From assembly GCF_001752395.1 (NCBI RefSeq), contig NZ_MKEK01000001.1:1167044-1231043 (forward strand): a stretch of DNA of 64,000 nucleotides, written 5' to 3'. The DNA comes from Rheinheimera salexigens. GTDB lineage: Bacteria > Pseudomonadota > Gammaproteobacteria > Enterobacterales > Alteromonadaceae. The notes beneath the pieces were generated by a model, which saw only the letters and a program-made list of their open reading frames with translations, was not told the DNA's origin and did no database searches. A program made the position numbers and the translations under genes. Shown piece by piece: positions 35,988 through 45,251 of this stretch (its first letter is position 1; each line of letters starts with the position of its first letter).

Positions 35988-37086
35988 ATGTTTGAAGTGA
36001 ATCCGGTAAATAACAGCATCAAAGATCTTACAGAACGTACCCATGTCCTTCGGGGGTATCTTTGACTATGACGGCAGAAAAGAACGCTTAGAAGAAGTTA
36101 CCCGGGAATTAGAAGATCCTGCAGTATGGAATACTCCCGATAAAGCCCAAGCTTTAGGTAAAGAGCGTTCAACCTTAGCCCAAATAGTTGAGACCATTGA
36201 TAAGTTAGATTCAGGTTTAGAAGACGTTGCTGGTTTGCTAGAACTGGCAATAGAAGAGCAAGATGAAGACACTTTTGTAGAAGCTAAAGCAGAATTAGCC
36301 GATCTAGAACAACAATTAGCGGCGCTTGAATTTCGTAGAATGTTTTCAGGTGAGCATGACGTAAACAACTGCTATTTAGATATTCAGTCAGGCTCTGGTG
36401 GTACTGAAGCGCAAGATTGGGCCAGTATTATTATGCGGATGTATTTACGCTGGGGTGATGAGAAAGGCTTCAAACCAGAAATTTATGAAGTCACAGATGG
36501 TGATGTGGCGGGAGTGAAAGGCTGCACCATTAAATTTACCGGCGAATATGCTTATGGCTGGCTGCGTACAGAAACGGGCGTGCATCGCTTAGTCAGAAAA
36601 AGCCCTTTTGATTCCGGAAATCGTCGCCATACTTCATTTGCCTCAGTATTTGTTTCGCCAGAAATTGACGATGATATTGAAATAGATATTAATCCGGCTG
36701 ATTTACGTATCGACACCTATCGCGCTTCTGGTGCTGGTGGTCAGCACGTAAACCGAACTGATTCTGCGGTGCGTATAACGCACTTGCCTACTAATATAGT
36801 GGTGCAATGTCAGAATGACCGGTCGCAGCATAAAAACCGTGATAATGCTTATAAACAGCTACGTGCCAAGTTATATGAGTACGAAATGCAAAAACAAAAT
36901 GCTGAAAAACAAGCATTAGAAGATACTAAATCTGATATTGGTTGGGGCAGTCAAATTCGCTCTTATGTATTAGACGACTCGCGTATTAAAGACTTACGTA
37001 CCGGTATCGAAACCCGAAATACCCAAGCCGTTCTAGACGGCGACTTAGATAAATTTATTCAAGCTAGCTTAAAAGCGGGCTTTTAA
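35988..37086 (+). CDS. prfB: Peptide chain release factor 2 (programmed +1 frameshift)
   Basis: RF2 reads UGA and UAA. Translation starts at ATG 35988, runs 25 codons ([18 protein letters not shown]...) and meets an in-frame TGA at 36063-36065. A +1 shift at CTT-TGA-C continues as [11 protein letters not shown] to the stop at 37086, giving 365 residues as in E. coli. The stop-recognition tripeptide S-P-F ([10 protein letters not shown]) and the catalytic GGQ ([10 protein letters not shown]) are intact. The residue two before S-G-A-G-G-Q is alanine, the common state, where E. coli K-12 has threonine. lysS follows after 49 nt. Confidence 0.98.
36052..36066 (+). promoter_or_regulatory. prfB autoregulatory +1 frameshift site
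   Basis: GGGGG-TAT-CTT-TGA-C: an internal Shine-Dalgarno-like G-run three bases before the slippery CTT, then TGA followed by C, the poor termination context. This is the canonical RF2 site: low RF2 slows termination and allows the +1 slip. Confidence 0.97.
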
Positions 37087-37135
37087 CCGTCATTATTGAC
37101 CATGCAATCAGTGCACTTTAAATCAGGAAAATGCT

Positions 37136-38656
37136 ATGTCTGAACCAGTACAACCGCAACCAGAAATCCAAGACGTAAATAAACTGATTGCTGAGCGAAA
37201 ACAGAAGCTTGCTGGACTGCGCGAAGATGGCTTTATGTTTCCAAATGACTTTCGTCGCGACAGCATCTCGAGTGATCTTATTGCAAAATACGAACACTTA
37301 AGCAAAGAGCAACTCGAAGAAGAAAAAGTTACGGTTAGCCTTGGTGGCCGCATTATGACCCGCCGTATTATGGGTAAAGCTAGCTTTACCACTATTGCTG
37401 ATATGGGCGGTAAAATTCAGCTTTACGTTGCCCGTGATAGTCTGGCAGAAGGTGTATATAACGATCAGTTCAAAAAATGGGACTTAGGCGACATTATCGG
37501 CGCGACTGGCCATTTATTTAAAACTAAAACTGGCGAGCTTACGGTTTGGTTAAGTGAAATACGGCTATTAACCAAAGCACTACGTCCTCTTCCAGATAAG
37601 TTTCATGGTTTAACTGATAACGAAGCACGCTATCGTCAACGTTATTTAGATTTAATTTCCAATGATCAATCACGTAAAACCTTTTTAATTCGCAGTAAAA
37701 CGGTAGCTTATATCCGTCGCTTCTTTAATGACGCTGGCTTTTTAGAAGTAGAAACGCCAATGTTGCAAGCCATTCCTGGAGGGGCATCAGCGCGTCCGTT
37801 TGAAACTCATCATAATGCGCTAGATATGCAGATGTTTTTACGTATCGCGCCAGAGCTTTATTTAAAACGCTTAGTAGTAGGCGGTTTTGAAAAAGTATTT
37901 GAATTAAACCGTAACTTCCGTAACGAAGGCGTATCAACTCGACATAATCCTGAATTTACCATGTTAGAGTTTTATTGGGCTTATGCAGATTACAACGACT
38001 TAATGGATTTAACTGAAACGTTATTCCGTGGTTTAGCCTTAGATGTATTAGGCAGTACAGAAGTACCTTATCAAGGTGAAGTGTTTGATTTTGGTAAGCC
38101 TTTTGCTCGGATGTCGGTGACGGAATCTATTTTACATTATAATCCAGAGCTAACTATTGAACAGTTAAATAGCCGTGAAGCAGTAGCTGCTTTAGCTAAA
38201 ACGCTTAATATTGAAGTAAAAGCTAACTATGGTCATGGCCGGATTTTAATGGAAGTGTTTGACGAGTTAGTCGAAACAAAATTACGTCATCCAACTTTTA
38301 TTACTGAATATCCAGCAGAAGTATCACCATTAGCACGTCGTAGCGATGATAATCCAGAAATTACCGATCGATTTGAATTTTTCATAGGCGGCCGTGAATT
38401 AGGCAATGGTTTTAGCGAGCTTAACGATGCTGAAGATCAAGCCGCGCGTTTCTTAGAGCAAGTGGCACAAAAAGACGCCGGCGATGATGAAGCCATGTAC
38501 TACGATGAAGACTTTGTAACGGCATTAGAGCATGGTTTACCGCCAACAGCTGGCCAAGGTATTGGTATTGACCGCCTAGTTATGTTATTGGCCGATGTAG
38601 CCTCTATCCGTGATGTTATTTTATTCCCACATATGCGGTTACAAAACGATAAGTAA
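37136..38656 (+). CDS. lysS: Lysyl-tRNA synthetase, class II
   Basis: LysS charges tRNA(Lys). The 506-residue protein has an N-terminal OB-fold anticodon domain (~60-180, including [14 protein letters not shown]) and a class II catalytic core: motif 1 around [10 protein letters not shown], motif 2 [20 protein letters not shown], and motif 3 [11 protein letters not shown] near the C terminus. AGGAAAATGCT precedes the start. The prfB-lysS pairing is conserved with E. coli. A clear terminator follows at 38678. Confidence 0.98.
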   Translation: MSEPVQPQPEIQDVNKLIAERKQKLAGLREDGFMFPNDFRRDSISSDLIAKYEHLSKEQLEEEKVTVSLGGRIMTRRIMGKASFTTIADMGGKIQLYVARDSLAEGVYNDQFKKWDLGDIIGATGHLFKTKTGELTVWLSEIRLLTKALRPLPDKFHGLTDNEARYRQRYLDLISNDQSRKTFLIRSKTVAYIRRFFNDAGFLEVETPMLQAIPGGASARPFETHHNALDMQMFLRIAPELYLKRLVVGGFEKVFELNRNFRNEGVSTRHNPEFTMLEFYWAYADYNDLMDLTETLFRGLALDVLGSTEVPYQGEVFDFGKPFARMSVTESILHYNPELTIEQLNSREAVAALAKTLNIEVKANYGHGRILMEVFDELVETKLRHPTFITEYPAEVSPLARRSDDNPEITDRFEFFIGGRELGNGFSELNDAEDQAARFLEQVAQKDAGDDEAMYYDEDFVTALEHGLPPTAGQGIGIDRLVMLLADVASIRDVILFPHMRLQNDK

Positions 38657-38677
38657 GCTTAATACTAGCTACAATAC

Positions 38678-38706
38678 AAAAGCCAGACCTAGTGTCTGGT
38701 TTTTTA
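38678..38706 (+). terminator. Terminator after lysS
   Basis: CCAGAC (38683-38688) pairs with GTCTGG (38694-38699), with an A-run before and TTTTTT after. It lies 22 nt past the lysS stop. Confidence 0.85.
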
Positions 38707-38800
38707 TTATTTGCCAACGCTGTAAAGATTACCGTTTGCCGGTAACATCTTCTGATATTATTAATATAGATCTAAAATAGTCATCACGTTTATAATTAAG

Positions 38801-38828
38801 TTGTTGATTCTTAATAGCTTGCTATATT
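38801..38828 (+). promoter_or_regulatory. Probable promoter for the DUF883 gene cluster
   Basis: TTGTTG (38801-38806), a 16-nt spacer and TATATT (38823-38828) lie 134 nt before the start codon, implying a leader of over 120 nt. Confidence 0.42.
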
Positions 38829-38961
38829 GGCCTATTGTTTGCAGCTATTGTTTGTAAGAGTTATAAGTAGCTATAAAGAATTTGTATGAATAGTTTGTAT
38901 CAGAGGCAGGGCTAGGTTATCGATTCAGCACTGCTATTATTAATTACCTAGGAGGCACATT

Positions 38962-39279
38962 ATGGCCAATTCAACTACTAATAAAGCTAGCACATCAGTA
39001 AACGAGTCAGGTTCGCCAATGACTGAAAAAGCGGCTGCTGCAGCACATCAAGCCGTAGATTCAATGTCAACAAAAGCCGCCAGCGCAGAAGAAACCATTC
39101 GTAAAACAGCAGCTGAGTCCAGCGAAGCCTTACATCAGCGTCAAGAACAGATAAAGCATCAGCTGGAAAGCGGTTATGCACGTACTCGCTCACTAGCGGC
39201 TGAAAACCCACTTGCTGCAGCGGGTATTGCTTTTGCCGCGGGTGTATTAATCACTGCATTATTGCGTCGCGGTAGATAA
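38962..39279 (+). CDS. ElaB/YqjD-like DUF883 protein
   Basis: The 105-residue protein is a long amphipathic, Ala/Glu/Lys-rich helix followed by a C-terminal membrane segment, ENPLAAAGIAFAAGVLITALLRRGR (core PLAAAGIAFAAGVL), the hallmark of the ElaB/YqjD/YgaM family. In E. coli such proteins are stationary-phase inner-membrane proteins that bind ribosomes. GGAGG precedes the ATG. It heads a three-gene cluster with YqjE- and YqjK-like proteins, as in the E. coli yqjCDEK region. Confidence 0.85.
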   Translation: MANSTTNKASTSVNESGSPMTEKAAAAAHQAVDSMSTKAASAEETIRKTAAESSEALHQRQEQIKHQLESGYARTRSLAAENPLAAAGIAFAAGVLITALLRRGR

Positions 39280-39282
39280 TTG

Positions 39283-39804
39283 ATGCAAGATCCACATATT
39301 CAGCAAACGCCAGAGCAGCATTGTTCTGAAACGGAAAATACTGCCAGTAACACTAAAGCGGCCGGCTTGCTGGATAATACGCTAGATGATATTGCTGAAA
39401 TTGCTGCGTTAGCCAGTTCGGTAGCGCAGCAATACAAAGTGCAAACCGATTTAGTTAAACAACAAGCTAAAGCGGAGTGGGCACTTTCGGTGCGTAGTTT
39501 AACGATAGCCGCGGCAATATTAGTCTGCTTTGGAGCCGGAGTAGTCATGCTATGGGGCAGTGTGTTAACCCTGATTGGTGTAGTGTTATTTCAACTATTT
39601 AATTCTTTAATCGCTTCTGTTGTTATTTTGTTAGTGTTACAAATTTTAGCTTTAATATGGTGCTGGCGCAGTATGCGCTACTTATTAAAGCAAGTTGGGC
39701 TGAAGCGTACACTATTACAAATAAGTCAGTTTTTTAGCCCTAGTCGCTTTACTAAATCGGCTGAACAGCCAGAAAGTTCTAATCAAAGGCAAGCAGCTAA
39801 ATAG
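39283..39804 (+). CDS. YqjE-like (phage-holin-family) membrane protein
   Basis: The start is ATG 39283, 3 nt after the DUF883 stop; the TTG at 39280 is an unlikely alternative. The 173-residue protein has a polar N terminus (~1-65) and two long hydrophobic helices at ~75-98 and ~102-130 separated by a short turn, the arrangement of the DUF1469/holin-X family to which YqjE belongs. 'Holin' is only a family name: no lytic genes are nearby. Genomic position between the DUF883 and YqjK-like genes supports the YqjE call. Confidence 0.75.
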   Translation: MQDPHIQQTPEQHCSETENTASNTKAAGLLDNTLDDIAEIAALASSVAQQYKVQTDLVKQQAKAEWALSVRSLTIAAAILVCFGAGVVMLWGSVLTLIGVVLFQLFNSLIASVVILLVLQILALIWCWRSMRYLLKQVGLKRTLLQISQFFSPSRFTKSAEQPESSNQRQAAK

Positions 39805-39900
39805 GTAGCGTTATTATTAAGCAGTCGTTACAGGCTGATTTACAGGCTTATGCTGTTGTTAGCAAAAAATGTGAGCAAAAAATTGTCGCTGGAGACCCTT

Positions 39901-40152
39901 ATGTTAATTGCAGGCTTAATAAAAAAACAGCAACATCGAGTTGATCATAATACCGAGCAATGGCAGCAACAGCAGAAGCTATTACAAGCTGAAACTTGGT
40001 TACTTAAGCAGCGTAGTAAACAATTTATCGGTTCAGTCCCTGGTTTAACTATTAGCTTTGGCTTAGGGGTATTAATGCAGATGCGCCATCATACGCTGGT
40101 TAAAACCGTACGGCGTACTTTGGGCTTTAGCTGGTTACGTTATATTTTGTAG
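39901..40152 (+). CDS. Small basic YqjK-like protein
   Basis: The start at ATG 39901, six bases after GGAG, gives 83 residues and is better than the in-frame ATG at 39850. The protein is glutamine-, lysine- and arginine-rich, with a weakly hydrophobic middle (SVPGLTISFGLGVLMQ). Sequence alone would not identify it; position as third gene after DUF883 and YqjE-like genes suggests the YqjK role, whose function is unknown. Confidence 0.6.
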   Translation: MLIAGLIKKQQHRVDHNTEQWQQQQKLLQAETWLLKQRSKQFIGSVPGLTISFGLGVLMQMRHHTLVKTVRRTLGFSWLRYIL

Positions 40153-40223
40153 CTAGACTTCTAACCGAGTTAATGACCTTAAAGGTGGCAAGCAATGGTG
40201 ATAATCAATTATGACAATCAACA

Positions 40224-41306
40224 ATGACTAGCGATAAGGTCACCTCCGCGCAAAAGCGCTACTCGCTACATTTAGCCTCGACCATGGCAATGAAGATTTT
40301 GGTTGTTTTAGCCATTGGTTATACCTTTTACTTTTGTCGCAGTTTATTGCTGCCATTATTATTAGCTGGCTTGGTAGCACTATTTAGTAGCCCAGCAGTG
40401 CGTTTAATGACTCGGATCAAGATTCCAAAACCTTTAGCAGCAGCGTTGGTACTGAGCTTTTTGGTGTTTGGTTCCGGATATGGCATTAGTTTGTTATACG
40501 AGCCAGCCTCACAATGGGTCGAGCGCTTACCGTTAATTAGCCATAAATTGGCCGACCATGTCGATGATGTTACTGATTCTATTAATTCCATTAAAGATGT
40601 AGTACTGCCTTCCCAAGACACTAGCGGCAGTGACGCTGATTCAGTTAGTACTGCTGTTGGCTCAGGTATCGTGCCGTTATTATCTTTTATAGCCCAAGCT
40701 ACAGTAATGGCATTAGTTCAACTGGCCGCAGTGGTAATGCTAGCCTATTTCTTTTTAGTCTTTGGTGACACCTTGATGCGCAAATTAGTGCGACTAAAAA
40801 GCTCACTGCATGAAAAAAAGAATTTGGTACAGATGTTTCAAACTATTCGAGACGACATTTCTCGGTATGTATTATTAGTATCAGTGATTAATATTTCTTT
40901 AGGTGTCGCCACCACCATCGTCTTATCTATAATAGGTGTTGCTGATCCTCTGCTATGGGGAGCGTTGGCGACGGTATTAAACTTTGCTCCTTATATAGGA
41001 CCGTTAATGTTGATGGTTTTATTAGCTGCGGTCGGTTATACCGAGTATCAGCAACTAGGTGATATTTTATTAGTACCCGGAGCCTTTTTAATCCTCAATA
41101 TTATTGAATCACAACTTATAACACCATTAGTCTTAGGCCAGCGTTTTAATATGAATCCATTATTGGTTGTGGTGTGGATGTTTATTTGGGGTTGGATCTG
41201 GGGTGCAGTTGGAGTATTAATTGCTATTCCATTATTAGTATGTTTAAAAATATTTCTTAGTCATCTTGAAATTCCACCAAAATGGTTGGCGTTACTGGAA
41301 GCTTAA
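40224..41306 (+). CDS. AI-2E-family transporter (PerM/YdiK-like permease)
   Basis: The 360-residue membrane protein has a pair of helices near residues 22-60, one near 68-88, a soluble loop rich in Asp/Ser (~95-145), then further helices to the C terminus. NFAPYIGPLMLMVLLA and LILNIIESQLITPLVLGQR are conserved blocks of the AI-2E/PerM family. Members export or exchange varied substrates; autoinducer-2 transport is proven for few, so the substrate is left open. It follows the envelope cluster after 71 nt and precedes a small secreted protein. The ribosome site is weak. Confidence 0.85.
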   Translation: MTSDKVTSAQKRYSLHLASTMAMKILVVLAIGYTFYFCRSLLLPLLLAGLVALFSSPAVRLMTRIKIPKPLAAALVLSFLVFGSGYGISLLYEPASQWVERLPLISHKLADHVDDVTDSINSIKDVVLPSQDTSGSDADSVSTAVGSGIVPLLSFIAQATVMALVQLAAVVMLAYFFLVFGDTLMRKLVRLKSSLHEKKNLVQMFQTIRDDISRYVLLVSVINISLGVATTIVLSIIGVADPLLWGALATVLNFAPYIGPLMLMVLLAAVGYTEYQQLGDILLVPGAFLILNIIESQLITPLVLGQRFNMNPLLVVVWMFIWGWIWGAVGVLIAIPLLVCLKIFLSHLEIPPKWLALLEA

Positions 41307-41380
41307 ATTAACCTAGCGTTTAGGTTTTGCGTAACGAATTTAAGGTGGATTGCGGTTTTAAATTGGAATAAAAAGTAGTT

Positions 41381-41614
41381 ATGTTGATAATACGCTGCAG
41401 TCTTTTAATGTTATTAATGCTTGTAACCTTTAGTAGCTATGCGACTGTGCAATTTAGCCGTGAGCAGTGTCAGCAGTTAAATCAGCAACGTAAGGATATT
41501 CGACAGCAATTACGCCAACCCTATACCGCAGAGCAGGGCCAGCAATTACAAGCCGAACATAAAGCCTTAATGCGTCTATTGCAACTTCACTGCAAAAATC
41601 CCCAACCTAAATAG
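41381..41614 (+). CDS. Small secreted glutamine-rich protein
   Basis: The 77-residue protein has a clear signal peptide (hydrophobic residues 2-16, then TFSSYA), leaving a mature part of about 55 residues that is highly charged and glutamine-rich with two cysteines (EQCQQLNQQRKDIR and LQLHCKN) able to form one disulfide. I do not recognise a family. It is 74 nt after the AI-2E gene and may be expressed with it. Confidence 0.6.
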   Translation: MLIIRCSLLMLLMLVTFSSYATVQFSREQCQQLNQQRKDIRQQLRQPYTAEQGQQLQAEHKALMRLLQLHCKNPQPK

Positions 41615-41639
41615 TTTCAAGGGGTCAGAGTACTTGAAA
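41615..41639. repeat. Short palindromic element between convergent genes
   Basis: TTTCAAG (41615-41621) and CTTGAAA (41633-41639) flank the loop GGGTCAGAGTA. The preceding AGTTTCA and a later TGAAACT (41662-41668) are also complementary. It may be a terminator without a strong U-tract. The GGGGTCAGAGTA core is reminiscent of REP-type elements, but only one copy is in this window. Confidence 0.4.
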
Positions 41640-41655
41640 TTTAACTTATTGAAAA

Positions 41656-42669
41656 TTAAGGTGAAACTGTAAATCTAGTTAAGCCAATAAGCTGCTCTGA
41701 CTCTGTAACCACTTTAACTTGCCATTTGCCGACCGGATTACTTGGGAAGTTTAGCTTGTGGGTCCAAGCGCGATAGCCTTGGTCACGTCCACCTTTAATA
41801 TCTAACGTGATGCGGTCTACTTCTTTATTATTCAGCAGCCAAACATGGAAAATCTTTTCGTTTAAACCACGAGGTGCTTTAACGGCTGTCCAAGTGTATA
41901 AACCTTGATGATGCAAAGTGTAGGCATCTAACTGCTTAATGCTGGCGCCAGGTTGTCGTTGTTCTAAATCAACCTCGTGCGATAATGTAATACCGGTTAA
42001 CCGTAATGCGGCAGGCGGCACCCAGCTGCGTAATTGCCACAATCCGGCACTTAATACACAAAGTAATAATATTGATACGGGTAAGCGCCACCACCGGCCA
42101 TTTTGCATTAAGTTACCTAAGCTAGGGATCGTTAGCACAATAGCGGCAATTAAAGCGGCGGCTAAACTTTGGCTGGTGGTTAGATTTAATAAAATAGGTA
42201 GAATTACCAGTAATACCACAAATAAAGCAAAAGCATGAAATACCACAAAAAGAGTGCGGTTAGGGGCCAGCTTTTTATAATACAGTGGATCTATTAGTGA
42301 GATAAATGCGCAGAATATAATTAACGCGGTGAAAATGGCTTGTGGATGATCCCAACTGGTTACGGCAAGAAAAAACGGTAGGGCAAAAAACAAGCTTTCT
42401 TGTTGCACCATTTGTAATACAAAACGCATAATATTCGGCGACATGGCGACACCAAAATGCTGTTCTACACGTTCTCGCAGCCAATTATCAATCAATAACC
42501 ATAACCAGCTAAATAATAAGAATAAAGCAATAAATTGCGCCAGTGACTCCTTCCGATCAACTAACACATAACTGGCCACGCCAGAGCTAAAAGCCAGCAC
42601 TGCCATTAATCCCGGTCGGTTTTGCATTAAATGGGCAAATTGGTTTATCAGGCTTTTAAGAAAATTCAT
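41656..42669 (-). CDS. Membrane protein of the DUF5924/DUF2914 type
   Basis: The 337-residue protein has about eight hydrophobic helices in residues ~20-210, then a soluble C-terminal domain of about 115 residues. That domain, with VPPAALRLTGITLS, WTAVKAPRGL, HVWLLNNKEVDRI and GKWQVKVVTE, looks like DUF2914, a putative beta-sandwich domain expected on the periplasmic side. The function is unknown. It is convergent with the small secreted protein and divergent from the potassium efflux pair. Confidence 0.7.
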   Translation of the reverse strand: MNFLKSLINQFAHLMQNRPGLMAVLAFSSGVASYVLVDRKESLAQFIALFLLFSWLWLLIDNWLRERVEQHFGVAMSPNIMRFVLQMVQQESLFFALPFFLAVTSWDHPQAIFTALIIFCAFISLIDPLYYKKLAPNRTLFVVFHAFALFVVLLVILPILLNLTTSQSLAAALIAAIVLTIPSLGNLMQNGRWWRLPVSILLLCVLSAGLWQLRSWVPPAALRLTGITLSHEVDLEQRQPGASIKQLDAYTLHHQGLYTWTAVKAPRGLNEKIFHVWLLNNKEVDRITLDIKGGRDQGYRAWTHKLNFPSNPVGKWQVKVVTESEQLIGLTRFTVSP

Positions 42670-42845
42670 CTGGGAATAGATCCACTAGGTTGTTGGCCAT
42701 GGCTAGCAATTGAATAATTGTATAGTAGAAAGGAGTAGGGCGATATTTTATCGGCTTAAAAAGTTAGATTTTTTGCGTATAAACCTTGTGACTAAGGCTG
42801 CAGTGTTCGACACTAAGCACTGTGTTTTTATTTTGTGAAATAGCT

Positions 42846-43427
42846 ATGTTTAGTTTGCTCTACGCGCATCCCTATGGCCGTCATTCTTATGTCAATCAGC
42901 ACTTAATTAAAGCTGTTAATGCACTAGATAGTTTTGATCTGCGTGATTTATATCAAGCCTACCCTGATTTTTACATTAACGTTAAACAAGAGCAGTTGGC
43001 CTTGCAGGAAAGTGCACTTATTATTATGCAGTTTCCGGTGCAAAATGCTTATCCACCTTCTTTACTGGTGCAGTATATCAATAAAGTATTTTGCCAAGGT
43101 TGGGCTTGGGGCGTTAATGAGCAGCAACAACCCACGCAAATGTTAGCGAATAAAATCTTATTAGTCGTACTCAGCGGCTTAGAACGCGATGACTGTGATG
43201 GTGTGGATAATGCTAAGCAAAAGCTCCAGCTGGTATTGCAACCGCTGCAACATTTAGCCCAGCAGTGCGGCATGCAGTTTGCTGCGCCGATATTGCTCCC
43301 TTTACGTCATTTGTTGTTTGATCAAGAACTGGCAAAAATAGCGACCCAGTATCAACAAAACGTCCAGCAATTACTGCAACAACATATTCTGCAACAACAA
43401 TCAGTGCAACAAGATAGCGAGGCGTAG
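42846..43427 (+). CDS. KefF/KefG-like ancillary protein (flavodoxin-fold quinone reductase)
   Basis: The protein belongs to the NAD(P)H:quinone oxidoreductase-like family that activates Kef potassium efflux systems. The ATG at 42846 (MFSLLYAHPYGRHSYVNQHL) gives 193 residues; a GTG eight codons earlier is less likely. YAHPYGRHSYVN replaces the usual YAHPYPxxSxxN phosphate loop, and QFPVQNAYPPSLLVQYINKVF is the family's flavin-site segment. The C terminus is glutamine-rich. It ends one base before the Kef antiporter gene, a coupled pair as in kefFC or kefGB. Confidence 0.85.
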   Translation: MFSLLYAHPYGRHSYVNQHLIKAVNALDSFDLRDLYQAYPDFYINVKQEQLALQESALIIMQFPVQNAYPPSLLVQYINKVFCQGWAWGVNEQQQPTQMLANKILLVVLSGLERDDCDGVDNAKQKLQLVLQPLQHLAQQCGMQFAAPILLPLRHLLFDQELAKIATQYQQNVQQLLQQHILQQQSVQQDSEA

Positions 43428-43428
43428 C

Positions 43429-45213
43429 ATGCAGTTAACCATATTGGGCTATTTGATGATTTATCTGGCAGCTATGGTCCTAGTGGTGCCATTAGTCAAA
43501 CGATTTGGTTTAGGCGTGGTCTTGGGGTATTTATTAGCAGGATTATTGATTGGGCCTTCAGGTTTTGCCATCACTAAGGATAATGCCGATATCAGCTTAT
43601 TGGCTGAGTTAGGCGTGGTGTTAATGTTATTTACTATCGGTTTAGAGTTGGATGCCAAAAAACTCTGGTCGATGCGCCATCGGGTATTTATTTATGGCTT
43701 GCTGCAAATGTTGGGTTGTGGCTTAGGTGTAGCGATAGGTTTGTATTTATTCGGGTTTTCTTTACCGATATCAGCATTGTTAGGCGTGACCTTAGCCCTG
43801 TCCTCAACCGCAGTTGCAGTACAGCTAATGAAAGATCGTAATTTATTAGCAACAGAAACTGGCCAGTCGGTATTTGCTGTGCTGTTGTTTCAAGATTTAG
43901 CCGCCATTCCTTTATTAATAGGCTTAAGCTTTGTAGTACCCAGCAGTAATGATATTGAGTTTAATTGGCTTGCGGCATTGGCAGCCATTGCGGCCATTAT
44001 TTTAATTGGTCGCTACGTAATGAATTACTTACTAAATTGGGTGGCAAAATATGGTGCCCGAGAACTGTTTGTTGGCTTAGCCTTATTATTAGTTATTGGA
44101 GTAATGCAGTTAATGCTCGCGGTAGGTATTTCTGCAGGTTTAGGTGCATTTATTGCCGGTGTATTATTAGCTAGCTCGGCCTTTAAACATCAATTAGAAG
44201 CTGATTTAGAGCCGTTTAAAGGCCTGTTTTTAGGCCTGTTTTTTATCACTATTGGCGCTGATATTAATTTAAGTTTATTAATTGCCCAGTGGCCAACAAT
44301 TTTAGGTCTATTGGCGTGTTATTTAGCGCTAAAATTATCAATTTTATATTTATTGGCATGGCTGCAGAATATTGCTGCGGCAGAGCGCATACGCTATGCC
44401 GTATTATTAGGCCAAGGCGGTGAGTTTGCGTTTGTCATCATTGCCCTAATAGCGGGTGTCTTAGTAGATACAGAACAAAGTGCCATGCTTAATCTGATTA
44501 TCGCGTTATCTATGGCATTGTCACCGTTGTTATTAGCATTACAAGAGCGTTATCAGCACAAGCACACTGCGCCTAAGCTAGATGATAGTGCCAATATGGA
44601 TACAGATATTATCCACAGAGACGTTATTATTGCGGGCTTTGGTCGCTATGGCCAAATCATTGGTCGGTTATTATTAGCTAACGGTATTACGCCGACCATT
44701 ATGGATCACGATTCGGCAACGATTCAGCACATGCGTAAGTACGGCTTTAAAGTCTACTATGGTGATGCGCGGCGCATGGACTTATTAGAGGCCGCTGGTG
44801 CAGCCAAAGCAAAAGTATTAGTGATTGCCATGCATGATGCTGAAACCAGTTTAGCAATTGCCCGCTTAGCACAGCAGCATTATCCTCAATTATGTATTAT
44901 GAGTCGTGCAGTAGATGTTAATCATCTGTATCAATTACGCAAGCTAGGTATCCAGTTTATTCAACGGGAATTATTTGAAAGTTCAATACTACAAGGGCGT
45001 GATGTTTTAGCCCAGCTAGGCTTAGGTGCCTATGAAGCTAAAGAGTTAACCGATAGGTTTCGGGCTAAAAATATCGAGTTGTTAGCTAAAATGGAGCAAA
45101 GCAGAGAGCAAACAGATGAGAAAGGTTATTTTCAATTGCTGCAGCAAAGTCGAGAGGAGTTACAACAACAATTAGAGCAAGAAATACGCAGTGCCAGTGA
45201 GCGTTATAAGTAA
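43429..45213 (+). CDS. Glutathione-regulated potassium-efflux antiporter (KefB/KefC type)
   Basis: The 594-residue CPA2-family K+/H+ antiporter has about 12 membrane helices in residues 1-375, with FGLGVVLGYLLAGLLIGPSG near the start and the conserved LLFQDLAAIPLL (Gln-Asp) ion site near 160. A RCK/TrkA-N domain follows (IAGFGRYGQIIGRLLLANG, near 400-420). The protein ends in a long Glu/Gln-rich coiled coil. Kef systems are opened by glutathione adducts to acidify the cytoplasm during electrophile stress. KefB and KefC cannot be distinguished by reading alone. Confidence 0.92.
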   Translation: MQLTILGYLMIYLAAMVLVVPLVKRFGLGVVLGYLLAGLLIGPSGFAITKDNADISLLAELGVVLMLFTIGLELDAKKLWSMRHRVFIYGLLQMLGCGLGVAIGLYLFGFSLPISALLGVTLALSSTAVAVQLMKDRNLLATETGQSVFAVLLFQDLAAIPLLIGLSFVVPSSNDIEFNWLAALAAIAAIILIGRYVMNYLLNWVAKYGARELFVGLALLLVIGVMQLMLAVGISAGLGAFIAGVLLASSAFKHQLEADLEPFKGLFLGLFFITIGADINLSLLIAQWPTILGLLACYLALKLSILYLLAWLQNIAAAERIRYAVLLGQGGEFAFVIIALIAGVLVDTEQSAMLNLIIALSMALSPLLLALQERYQHKHTAPKLDDSANMDTDIIHRDVIIAGFGRYGQIIGRLLLANGITPTIMDHDSATIQHMRKYGFKVYYGDARRMDLLEAAGAAKAKVLVIAMHDAETSLAIARLAQQHYPQLCIMSRAVDVNHLYQLRKLGIQFIQRELFESSILQGRDVLAQLGLGAYEAKELTDRFRAKNIELLAKMEQSREQTDEKGYFQLLQQSREELQQQLEQEIRSASERYK

Positions 45214-45251
45214 CGAACACTGGCCGGCAATTCGGCTAATATTGGCCGAAA

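Larger units (their letters stand above)
38657..38961. other. Intergenic region lysS-DUF883 gene, about 305 nt
   Basis: This gap contains the lysS terminator, a good sigma-70-type promoter (both listed), and a small direct repeat of CTATTGTTTG (near 38832 and 38845). No reading frame longer than about ten codons is convincing. The ribosome site TAGGAGG lies at its end. Confidence 0.55.

Noticed and set aside
39283..39804. Phage holin indicating a prophage
   Set aside because: The holin-family name covers YqjE-like proteins; no lysis, capsid or integrase genes are present.
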